Source: Advenella alkanexedens
Lineage (GTDB): Bacteria > Pseudomonadota > Gammaproteobacteria > Burkholderiales > Burkholderiaceae_B
DNA length: 64,000 nucleotides
Direction of reading: 5' to 3'
Assembly (NCBI RefSeq): GCF_019132845.1
Contig: NZ_JAHSPR010000011.1
Span: forward strand, 1 to 64,000
A model generated the notes under the pieces. It ran no database searches. It was not told the DNA's origin and saw only the letters and a list, made by a program, of their open reading frames with translations. Below, piece by piece: positions 9,270-16,139 of the stretch; the stretch's first letter is position 1, and each line of letters starts with the position of its first letter. Position numbers and translations under genes: made by a program.

Positions 9270-9629
9270 AAGAAAACAACTCCTTAAATAATGAATGAAA
9301 TTTATAGCTTTTATATGACGCGTATATGACTGGTAAATCATCCGCGCGGGCAAGCCGGCACCGCTCACCACTGATCATCAGATCAATGTGTGATTTACTC
9401 ATTCTACCGCTTACAGGATTTAATAAAAGAGGTGCTGATACCAACTGCACGGGCACCAGACATGCGCATAAAAAGGGAGTTTGCCCTGCTCACTCTTATA
9501 TAAGAGCACTGAAGATGAGAATAGTTTCAAAACTGCGGGATTCTCAACAAGGACAGGCATCCAATAGCTGAAAAAATACAAAACACAATAACAAAAACAA
9601 TTCTCATTTACAATCTTGTAAATTTAGGA
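9270..9629. other. intergenic region without a recognisable gene
   Basis: Holds the upstream regions of the divergent ppk2 (-) and siderophore-binding protein (+) genes. Only short frames without ribosome sites are present. Confidence 0.5.
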
Positions 9630-9648
9630 GAGAATGATTCCCATTATT
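9630..9648 (+). promoter_or_regulatory. Fur box
   Basis: GAGAATGATTCCCATTATT matches the 19-base Fur consensus GATAATGATTATCATTATC at 15 positions. It lies 105 bases before the start of a siderophore-binding protein, so iron repression is likely. Confidence 0.7.
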
Positions 9649-9753
9649 TTTTAAAGAGCTGAAAGAAGCTTCATCCCGTCTGATAATGGTGATTTTTTGC
9701 CACTAATGTTTACCTCTTACTCTTATTTACCCAACACAAAAAAGGATACTTCA

Positions 9754-10710
9754 ATGAAGCCCAAGTTACAAAAAACGAAATGGCTCACCTTGCTGCAAGC
9801 AACAATGGCAATCACTTTTGCCACGGCCACCGGACATGCCATGGCACAGGATACACAAGTAAAGGTTCAACATGCCAAAGGCGAAGCCACCATCAAGGCC
9901 CAGCCTGCCAAAACCGCCGTTTTTGACTTACCAACCCTGGACAACATGCAAACGTTGGGCATTCAGGCAAGTGCAGTGGCCAACTCGCGTTTCCCTGAAT
10001 TTCTTGCCGCTTACAACGAAGAAAGCATACCCAGGGTTGGCACCCTGTTTGAACCCGATCACCAGGCACTTGCCAACGTTGCACCGGACTTGATTTTTGT
10101 AGGTGGCCGCTCCAGTGACAAATTTGATGACGTGCTTAAAATTGCCCCAACCCTGGACATGAATATTGATACGCAAGCACCCCTGGAAAGTATCGAACGC
10201 AACGTGAACACCTTGGGCAAGATATTTGACAAGGAAACACAGGCAGCCGAAGCCCTGGATAAACTGAATGCATCCATAAACGCCTTGAAAGCCAAATCCG
10301 CCAAGGCCGGCAATGCCATGATGATTCTGTCCATCGGTGACAAAGCCAGCGCTTTTGGCCCCGGTTCCCGCTTTGGCATGATTTATGACGTATTTGGCTT
10401 TACACCCAATGCCGCGGTCAAAGACCTTTCCACCACAGACCGCCACCCCTTCAAACTGGAAGATATTGCCAAGGCCGATCCCGACTGGCTATTTGTAATT
10501 GATCGCCATGCCGCCACGGGCAGCAATGCAGACAAACCATCCAGCAAGGAAGTACTGGAAAAATCCGTCATTGGACAGACCCGTGCCGCCAAGAATAATC
10601 AGATTGTTTATGTGGACCCGTACAACTGGTACATTCTGGGTAGCGCAGGCTTGACTTCCATGCAACAGAATATTGACCAGATTTCTGCCGCTCTGGATGC
10701 GAAACAATAA
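9754..10710 (+). CDS. periplasmic siderophore-binding protein of an iron ABC importer
   Basis: A 318-residue solute-binding protein with a signal peptide ending near residue 31 (AMA|QD). Two alpha/beta lobes joined by a long helix are expected for this cluster, resembling the FatB/CeuE/YclQ catecholate-siderophore binders. Sequence features such as VFDLPTLDNMQTLGI, PRVGTLFEPDHQALANVAPDLIFVGG (in part) and PDWLFVIDR follow the family pattern. The ATG at 9754 has AAGGA seven bases upstream; an earlier in-frame ATG at 9697 is less likely. A Fur box precedes it. No permease or ATPase genes are adjacent, so its transporter partners lie elsewhere. The exact siderophore is unknown. Confidence 0.85.
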   Translation: MKPKLQKTKWLTLLQATMAITFATATGHAMAQDTQVKVQHAKGEATIKAQPAKTAVFDLPTLDNMQTLGIQASAVANSRFPEFLAAYNEESIPRVGTLFEPDHQALANVAPDLIFVGGRSSDKFDDVLKIAPTLDMNIDTQAPLESIERNVNTLGKIFDKETQAAEALDKLNASINALKAKSAKAGNAMMILSIGDKASAFGPGSRFGMIYDVFGFTPNAAVKDLSTTDRHPFKLEDIAKADPDWLFVIDRHAATGSNADKPSSKEVLEKSVIGQTRAAKNNQIVYVDPYNWYILGSAGLTSMQQNIDQISAALDAKQ

Positions 10711-10732
10711 AACCAGGTTTTAAAATTGGACG

Positions 10733-10774
10733 TTGCCCCCAAAACCCTGTGACCTATAGGCGTTGTGGGGGCAA
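10733..10774 (+). terminator. hairpin after the siderophore-binding protein gene
   Basis: An 8-bp GC-rich inverted repeat (10733-10740 and 10767-10774) lies 23 bases past the stop codon, followed by a smaller hairpin near 10784-10797. Neither has a strong T run. Confidence 0.4.
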
Positions 10775-10823
10775 TGTCCCGGGTGCTGCCATGCAGCATA
10801 AAAAACAGTAAAGCAAATAATCC

Positions 10824-11735
10824 TCAGGCAAACCCCTTCACAGCTTCACGGATATCCTCCTCGCTCACATCCCGCATATGCGTAGCTAGAGACCTGTTAT
10901 GTCCAAACGGGTCTTTAATGACGCCATAGCGATCACCCCAAAAAGTGTCATCCAGAGCCATAACCGGTGTTGCACCGGCAGCGATGGATTGCTCATAAAT
11001 CGCATCGGCATTGTCCACATATAAATGCACCGTAACCGGTGAGCCCTTAAGTGTTGCAGGTCCCACCGCCCCCCATTGTTCATACTCATCCATTAGCATC
11101 ACGACAGAATCGCCGATGCGGATCTCTGCATGCATCAATTTATCTTCCGAGTCAGCCAGACGGGATATTTCTTTTGCATTAAACGCTTTTTTATAAAATT
11201 CGATCGCCTTACTGGCACCGGCACACACCAAATGCGGTGTGACCGTATTCATGCCAGAAGGCACTGACCTGATTTTATGATCGTCATCGGGATCAAGATC
11301 AAACAAAGCCTTGTAAGACGCCATATCGAATGGGGCAGAAAAGTGCTCATGTTCAATCAGCCATTGTCCATCCACTTTTTTATAGCCGGTTGTCATTCTC
11401 ATCCAGGCTACATTCTGTTTTCCACTTTCATCCTTTTCTCCACAACGAATCAAACAATAAACCAGCGCCAGTTCTCCGCTCACGGAAATATGCACCTCTT
11501 CAGGCTCAAACACCATATCATTGGTACACATTTCCAGGCAGGCCTGCCAATGTTTGCCATAAGCCTCTTTACCCTTGAACCGCAATTGCAAAACGGCATC
11601 GTAAGCAATGATATCGGGCGTATAGTTTGACATGATCTGATTGACATCCTTTGTCTGGATTGCATCCTGCCAGCGTTGCATTGCCTGTCTGATTTCTGCC
11701 TTTTCTATCGTGTTACCATTTTCAGCACTCATCAT
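10824..11735 (-). CDS. SnoaL-like / VOC (PhnB-like glyoxalase) fusion protein
   Basis: A 303-residue two-domain protein. Residues about 8-145 look like a SnoaL/DUF4440 (NTF2-fold) domain, with the pattern MQRWQDAIQTKDVNQIMSNY followed by a WLIEHEHFS ending. Residues about 160-290 look like a PhnB-type VOC domain with VTPHLVCAGASKAIEFYKKAF, a MLMDEY strand and a DPFGHNRSLATH ending. Neither domain alone tells the substrate. Two adjacent ATGs (11735, 11732) follow GGAG. It is transcribed alone; despite the PhnB resemblance it is not near the phn operon. Function unknown. Confidence 0.7.
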   Translation of the reverse strand: MMSAENGNTIEKAEIRQAMQRWQDAIQTKDVNQIMSNYTPDIIAYDAVLQLRFKGKEAYGKHWQACLEMCTNDMVFEPEEVHISVSGELALVYCLIRCGEKDESGKQNVAWMRMTTGYKKVDGQWLIEHEHFSAPFDMASYKALFDLDPDDDHKIRSVPSGMNTVTPHLVCAGASKAIEFYKKAFNAKEISRLADSEDKLMHAEIRIGDSVVMLMDEYEQWGAVGPATLKGSPVTVHLYVDNADAIYEQSIAAGATPVMALDDTFWGDRYGVIKDPFGHNRSLATHMRDVSEEDIREAVKGFA

Positions 11736-11843
11736 CCCGCTCCTTTTACCAAAAAAAATGGCAAGGCTACTGAAACTGAAAACCCAAGACGGACGTTAGT
11801 CCCACTTGAATGAAAGGTCATTTCAATAGCCCCGCCAAAAGAA

Positions 11844-12227
11844 CTACTGTTTAATCACATGCCAGACATTCAAGGCCTCATCCCCCATCATGTCGCCCTG
11901 TTTCATATCTTTTTTATACAGGTACAAAGGTTGCCCCCTGTAAGCCCATTGCTTGCTGCCATCATCCCGCATAATAATGCTGTAATCCCCTTCAGCACTA
12001 CCATCCTCGGCCACCGGCAGCGGAGGCCAATTTTCGGCACATTGGTCATTACATACACTTTTACCAGGCATATCCCTGTCTTTATCATACGTATATAAAG
12101 TCATACCCTCGGCATTGACCAACACACCATCCATTGCTTTTACCGGAGGGCCTGCCGCACGGGCACTTTCACTGGCGAATCCACAACCCAAACTGGCCAA
12201 TGCCAGCATAAGTAATAGCTTTCTCAT
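11844..12227 (-). CDS. secreted COG4315-type protein with YxxxxD repeats
   Basis: A 127-residue exported protein of the family often labelled predicted lipoprotein with a conserved Yx(FWY)xxD motif. Here this appears as LYTYDKDRD and LYLYKKD, with the family's CNDQCAENWPP segment between them. The N-terminus is a signal peptide. It could be cut at ARA|AG (after residue 24), or lipidated at the cysteine in SLGC, although that lipobox is poor. The ATG at 12227 has AGGGAGG upstream. No function is established for the family. Confidence 0.75.
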   Translation of the reverse strand: MRKLLLMLALASLGCGFASESARAAGPPVKAMDGVLVNAEGMTLYTYDKDRDMPGKSVCNDQCAENWPPLPVAEDGSAEGDYSIIMRDDGSKQWAYRGQPLYLYKKDMKQGDMMGDEALNVWHVIKQ

Positions 12228-12432
12228 TTTTACCTCCCTAATTGTTAAGAACACACAGGAGAAACTGGCCTGTATTGCTACCGGCCAGTTCTTACAGGAT
12301 ACACCTAAACTATTGAAAACAAATAACTATTTTAATAAAATACATTACTTTTTATTTCTGGTTTGTCACCCTGCAGGCAGGCAGTGAGTTCACTCCCACG
12401 TGGAAGTGAGAGACGAAAGAACATGGAAGCGG

Positions 12433-12455
12433 AAAAAAAAGCTCCCACGCGGGAG
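12433..12455 (-). terminator. second terminator downstream of badI
   Basis: Minus-strand hairpin CTCCC/GGGAG (arms 12442-12446 and 12451-12455) followed by eight T residues (12433-12440). Confidence 0.65.
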
Positions 12456-12481
12456 TGAGAGACGAAAGAACGTGGAAGCGG

Positions 12482-12513
12482 AAAAAAAAGCTCCCACGCG
12501 TGAGCATGGGAGC
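12482..12513 (-). terminator. first terminator downstream of badI
   Basis: Minus-strand hairpin with 7-bp arms (12490-12496 and 12507-12513) followed by eight T residues (12482-12489). It lies about 50 bases past the badI stop codon. Confidence 0.75.
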
Positions 12514-12561
12514 CAAAACGAAACCGATGACCGCACCAACCTGCAGCCAGTTGGTTAAGCT

Positions 12562-13344
12562 TTATTTCACATATTTGCGGAATTCAGGCTTGCGTTTCTC
12601 ACGGAAAGCGTTACCACCCTCTTTGGATTCATCCGTGTCGTAATACATTTTCAGGGCGTGCATGGACAGTGAGGACATGGCACGGATCATTTCGCTGTCC
12701 ACATTGAATGAGCGTTTTGCCAAAGCAATGGCTGTAGGACTTTTCTCATTGATTTCATCACACCATTTCTGCACTTCTTCGTCCAGTTGATCGTGTGGTA
12801 CCACGGCATTGACCAGCCCCATTGCCAATGCTTCCTGGGCAGTATAACGGCGGCACAAATACCATATTTCACGGGCTCTTTTCTCTCCGACCACACGTGC
12901 CAGGTAAGCCGTGCCAAAACCGGGATCAACCGAACCCACTTTAGGACCCACCTGACCCAACTGGGCCTTGTCAGAAGCAATCGCCAGGTCACATACCGTC
13001 ACCAAGACGTTACCGCCACCGACTGCAAAACCGTTAACACGGGCAATCACAGGTTTATTGATATCGCGGATAACGCTTTGCAACTCTTCTACCGGCAGAC
13101 CGATCACACCACGACCACCGTAATCACCATCTTTGCCAGATTGGTCACCACCGGTACAAAATGCCTTGTCGCCGGCACCTGTCAATACAACCACACCTAC
13201 GCTTTTATCCACTTCAGCACGCTTAAAGGCATCAATCAATTCTTCGCAGGTTTGCGCATCAAACGCGTTATAAACTTCAGGCCGGTTAATGGTGATACGT
13301 GCTGTGCCATTATTGACTTCGTACAAAACTTTTTCATATAACAT
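12562..13344 (-). CDS. badI: 2-ketocyclohexanecarboxyl-CoA hydrolase BadI
   Basis: BadI opens the ring of 2-ketocyclohexane-1-carboxyl-CoA hydrolytically to give pimelyl-CoA, the last step of the alicyclic branch. The 260-residue length equals that recalled for Rhodopseudomonas palustris BadI. Shared crotonase-fold features are FCTGGDQS (62-69), the GGGN oxyanion segment (109-112), QVGPKVGSVDPGFGTA (131-146), REIWYLCRRY and a C-terminal EKRKPEFRKYVK. The SVDPG aspartate resembles that of the related MenB. It lies 51 bases after badH in the same direction. Duplicated terminators follow. Confidence 0.9.
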   Translation of the reverse strand: MLYEKVLYEVNNGTARITINRPEVYNAFDAQTCEELIDAFKRAEVDKSVGVVVLTGAGDKAFCTGGDQSGKDGDYGGRGVIGLPVEELQSVIRDINKPVIARVNGFAVGGGNVLVTVCDLAIASDKAQLGQVGPKVGSVDPGFGTAYLARVVGEKRAREIWYLCRRYTAQEALAMGLVNAVVPHDQLDEEVQKWCDEINEKSPTAIALAKRSFNVDSEMIRAMSSLSMHALKMYYDTDESKEGGNAFREKRKPEFRKYVK

Positions 13345-13395
13345 GATGAATCTCTCTTCCAGAATAATTTGTTTTAACTTAAATCAAATAAGATT

Positions 13396-14163
13396 TTAAC
13401 CAACCATGGTCAGCCCACCAGACACACTAATCACCTGTCCGGTAATAAAAGAGGCCTCGTCGCTGGCCAGGAAAGCCACGGCACCCGCCAAGTCTTCGGG
13501 TTGACCAAGACGGCCAAAAGGAATGGCACGGGTCAAGCCATTGCGCAACTTTTCACCATACTCGCCTTCACCGCAGAAATCACGGAACAAAGGCGTATCG
13601 GTTGGGCCGGGGCACACCACGTTAACGTTGATCTGTTTTCTGGCCAGTTCACGGGCAATGGTTTTGGAGAAAGCGATTAAACCGCCTTTACACATGGCAT
13701 AAACGGATTCGCCACTGGAACCGACGCGGGCTGCATCAGAGGCAATATTTACCACACGACCCTTGCCACGCTCTGACATGCCTTTGAGTACCGCATGGTG
13801 CATGTACAATACACCAAAGAAGTTGATGTCGACAATTTTTTCCCATAGCTCCTTATTGGTATCCAGGAAATTGCCGGCCCGGTCCCAGCCTGCGTTGTTA
13901 ACCAACACATCAATGGGCCCCAGCGTGCTTTCAATGTTGTTCACGCACTCAATGACTGATTCCTGATTGGTCAGGTCTACCAGGAAGGTTTGCGCGAAAC
14001 CACCCGCTGCCTTGATTTTTTCTACGGTTTTATCGCCGGCTTCCTGATTGATATCAACCACAGCCACCTTGGCACCCGCCTGACCAAACCGCTCGCAAAT
14101 AGCGCTGCCAATACCGCCGCCGCCACCGGTCACCAATACAACTTTATCTTTTAATCCAAACAT
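13396..14163 (-). CDS. badH: 2-hydroxycyclohexanecarboxyl-CoA dehydrogenase BadH
   Basis: A short-chain dehydrogenase that oxidises 2-hydroxycyclohexane-1-carboxyl-CoA to the 2-keto compound with NAD+. In 255 residues it shows the nucleotide-binding TGGGGGIGS (12-20), NNAG (89-92), catalytic Ser142 in NIASDAARVGSSGE, and Tyr155 and Lys159 in the YxxxK motif. The SDAARVGSSGE stretch and the ending ITGQVISVSGGLTM closely resemble R. palustris BadH as recalled, which together with badI next door supports the specific call over a generic SDR. It is divergent from badR, with 61 bases between the starts. Confidence 0.87.
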   Translation of the reverse strand: MFGLKDKVVLVTGGGGGIGSAICERFGQAGAKVAVVDINQEAGDKTVEKIKAAGGFAQTFLVDLTNQESVIECVNNIESTLGPIDVLVNNAGWDRAGNFLDTNKELWEKIVDINFFGVLYMHHAVLKGMSERGKGRVVNIASDAARVGSSGESVYAMCKGGLIAFSKTIARELARKQINVNVVCPGPTDTPLFRDFCGEGEYGEKLRNGLTRAIPFGRLGQPEDLAGAVAFLASDEASFITGQVISVSGGLTMVG

Positions 14164-14224
14164 TGTGTTTCTCCACTAAAATAAGTCTATACGCGTAATG
14201 AACCCATTCTTCACTTAAATAACC

Positions 14225-14695
14225 ATGACTACTTCCGATCAAGACAAAGAAGCAGCAATCTATGAAATCAATAACCGGCTTTTTTTCCGATTTTTCCAGG
14301 CTGCCAACACCCTTCACACCAAAGGCACCCAGGCACTGGAAGAATTTGGCATAACCACCCAGCAATGGTCGGTACTGGGCGCCCTATCCAGACCCAAGGC
14401 GGAAAACGGCATGAGCGTGAACGAACTGTCGCGCTACCTGCTGATTACCCGCCAAAACCTGACCGGCCTGCTTGGCCGTCTTGAGCGTGATGGCTATATC
14501 GTCCGCACACCCAGTACCGAAGACCGCCGATCCATCAGGGTTTCCTTAAGCCCCAAAGGAAAAGAGCTCTGGAAAAACCTGGCTGAGCCTATTCATCAGT
14601 TTTATGACCTTGCACTGAAGAACATTTCCTTTGATGACCGCCTGGCCCTTATCCATTACATCAACACCTTGCAGCAAAACATGTCTAAAATTTAA
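14225..14695 (+). CDS. badR: MarR-family regulator, probable BadR
   Basis: A 156-residue winged-helix regulator of the MarR type. The wHTH spans about residues 45-115, with recognition-helix sequence LLITRQNLTGLLGRLERDG and the wing STEDRRSIRVSLSPKG. Its position between badH and aliB inside the alicyclic cluster matches BadR, which represses such genes and is released by a CoA-thioester intermediate in R. palustris. By inference it controls the divergent aliB-aliA promoters, where palindromes are present. It ends 3 bases before the convergent aliB stop. The ribosome site is weak. Confidence 0.8.
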   Translation: MTTSDQDKEAAIYEINNRLFFRFFQAANTLHTKGTQALEEFGITTQQWSVLGALSRPKAENGMSVNELSRYLLITRQNLTGLLGRLERDGYIVRTPSTEDRRSIRVSLSPKGKELWKNLAEPIHQFYDLALKNISFDDRLALIHYINTLQQNMSKI

Positions 14696-14698
14696 GCT

Positions 14699-15847
14699 TT
14701 AACTTAATTTAAGGCCTGTTTTTGTACGGGCAATAATCATTTTCATGATTTGCGCGGTACCATCACCAATTTGCAGGCCAAGCACATCCCTTAAGCGCTG
14801 CTCATAAGGGTAGTCTTTGGCATAACCACCGTGTCCATGGAACAGCAGACACTGGTAAATAATGTCATAAGACAGTTTTGGTCCCCACCATTTACACATG
14901 GCCGCCTGTGAGGTATGGGGCAAATCCTTGTCTTTCAGCCAGAGCGTTTCAAGGCAAACCAAGCGGGCCGCCTGATAATAGGTTTCATATTCAGCCAATG
15001 GAAAACTGACCCCCTGGTTTTCCACGATGGGTTTGCCAAAAGTTTCACGCTCTTTGGCATATTCCCAGGTTTCATCCAAAGAGGCACGCGCCACGGCAAG
15101 ACACTGCAGCCCGATTAAAGCCCGGCTATAGTCAAAACCCTGCATGACCTGGGTAAAACCTTTGTCTTCTTCACCCAGCATATGGCTGGCCGGCACCTTG
15201 ACCCCATCAAAGAATATTGAACCCCGCCCCACGCAACGTGTACCCAGATCATCAAAGGCGGTACGGGTAATACCGGGCAAATCCATGGGTACCAAAAATG
15301 CGCTAATGCCTTTGGCACCTTTGACACCACTGTTGGTACGGGCAAAAACCACGGCAACATCAGCCTGGTCAGCCAGTGAAATGGAGGTTTTTTCACCGGT
15401 CAGAACATAATGATCGCCCTCTTTGACCGCTTTCAATTGCAATGCTGCAGCGTCTGAACCGGCTGAGGGCTCAGTCAGTGCAATCGCAATCAGTTTTTCT
15501 CCGGCAATGATTTTTGGCAACCATTCCTGTTTAAGCGATTCGCTGGCAAAACGATTGACGATTTGACCACATAAGGACACCAGCAAGCTGACATATGCCA
15601 TGTTGAAATCCGAAGCGGAAAGCTGCTCAAGCAACAGACCGCTGGTGACGCAGTCCATTCCCATGCCACCATAAGCTTCGGGCATTTCCACGCCCAGTAA
15701 GCCCAACTCACCCATCTGGCGCACGATGTCCCGCTCAAGGCGTCCTGTTTTATCGCGATGCTGATAACCGGGTGCCAGCACCTCGCGTGCAAACCTGCCT
15801 GCACTTTCCACCAATACCCGCTGATCTTCTGTAATTGAAAATTCCAT
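14699..15847 (-). CDS. aliB: cyclohexanecarboxyl-CoA dehydrogenase AliB
   Basis: An acyl-CoA dehydrogenase that should oxidise cyclohexanecarboxyl-CoA to cyclohex-1-ene-1-carboxyl-CoA with FAD. At 382 residues it has the three-domain ACAD layout: the N-terminal helices, the ALTEPSAGSDAA flavin/substrate strand (about 147-158), FDYSRALIGLQ, and the C-terminal helices. Where most ACADs have the catalytic glutamate before GT (EGT), this protein has aspartate, Asp362 in GDGTAQ. Location among aliA, badK, badH and badI fixes the substrate class. BadJ-type dehydrogenase is a synonym in some strains. It is transcribed away from aliA. Confidence 0.85.
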   Translation of the reverse strand: MEFSITEDQRVLVESAGRFAREVLAPGYQHRDKTGRLERDIVRQMGELGLLGVEMPEAYGGMGMDCVTSGLLLEQLSASDFNMAYVSLLVSLCGQIVNRFASESLKQEWLPKIIAGEKLIAIALTEPSAGSDAAALQLKAVKEGDHYVLTGEKTSISLADQADVAVVFARTNSGVKGAKGISAFLVPMDLPGITRTAFDDLGTRCVGRGSIFFDGVKVPASHMLGEEDKGFTQVMQGFDYSRALIGLQCLAVARASLDETWEYAKERETFGKPIVENQGVSFPLAEYETYYQAARLVCLETLWLKDKDLPHTSQAAMCKWWGPKLSYDIIYQCLLFHGHGGYAKDYPYEQRLRDVLGLQIGDGTAQIMKMIIARTKTGLKLS

Positions 15848-15876
15848 ATTGCCTCTTCAACCTGATTAGAATATAT

Positions 15877-15890
15877 GTAAATATATTTAC
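15877..15890. promoter_or_regulatory. perfect palindrome, candidate BadR operator 1
   Basis: GTAAATATATTTAC is a perfect 14-bp palindrome 30 bases upstream of the aliB start. A near copy lies at 16026-16039. The size and symmetry suit a MarR-family dimer. Confidence 0.5.
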
Positions 15891-15915
15891 CCATCTGCCT
15901 ATAATTACATAATCC

Positions 15916-15929
15916 TTGATCGAGTTCAA
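15916..15929. promoter_or_regulatory. FNR/ANR-like site
   Basis: TTGAT-CGAG-TTCAA matches the FNR/ANR consensus TTGAT-N4-ATCAA at nine of ten defined bases. It is midway between aliB and aliA. In R. palustris an FNR-type protein (AadR) takes part in control of aromatic and alicyclic genes, so oxygen control is possible. Confidence 0.35.
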
Positions 15930-16025
15930 CAAAATTTCCTGATTAATGGACAACAAAATCAAAATAAAGGGAAAACACTAGTATTTTAATTGTGCTCAAT
16001 GAGGAAGAATAACAAAAAATATTAT

Positions 16026-16039
16026 GGAAATATGTTTAC
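16026..16039. promoter_or_regulatory. imperfect palindrome, candidate BadR operator 2
   Basis: GGAAATATGTTTAC differs from operator 1 at two of 14 positions. It lies about 100 bases upstream of the aliA start. Confidence 0.45.
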
Positions 16040-16139
16040 CTATATGCCTGCAGGGATATCCACGAATCCATGCATAAATAAGGTAATCCATCCATCAAGC
16101 ATCAAATTCTTTCATCCACTATTACACAAGAGACAGATC

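Larger units (their letters stand above)
12393..12513. repeat. 49-bp tandem repeat, 2.4 copies, containing hairpin-T8 units
   Basis: Two full copies, 12393-12441 and 12442-12490, differ at only a few bases; a third partial copy begins at 12491. Each unit carries a short GC-rich palindrome next to a run of eight A residues. Read on the minus strand, the A runs become T runs after hairpins, which makes each junction a terminator for badI. Confidence 0.85.

Noticed and set aside
10824-11735. PhnB of the phosphonate system
   Set aside because: Only the VOC half resembles PhnB, a protein not needed for C-P lyase, and the gene is 15 kb from the phn operon.
12393-12513. CRISPR-like repeat
   Set aside because: The copies are directly tandem with no unique spacers, and the units fold into terminators; there are no cas genes.
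12455-12643. 62-codon plus-strand frame over the tandem repeat
   Set aside because: It is made of the repeat and the antisense of badI; no sign of a real gene.
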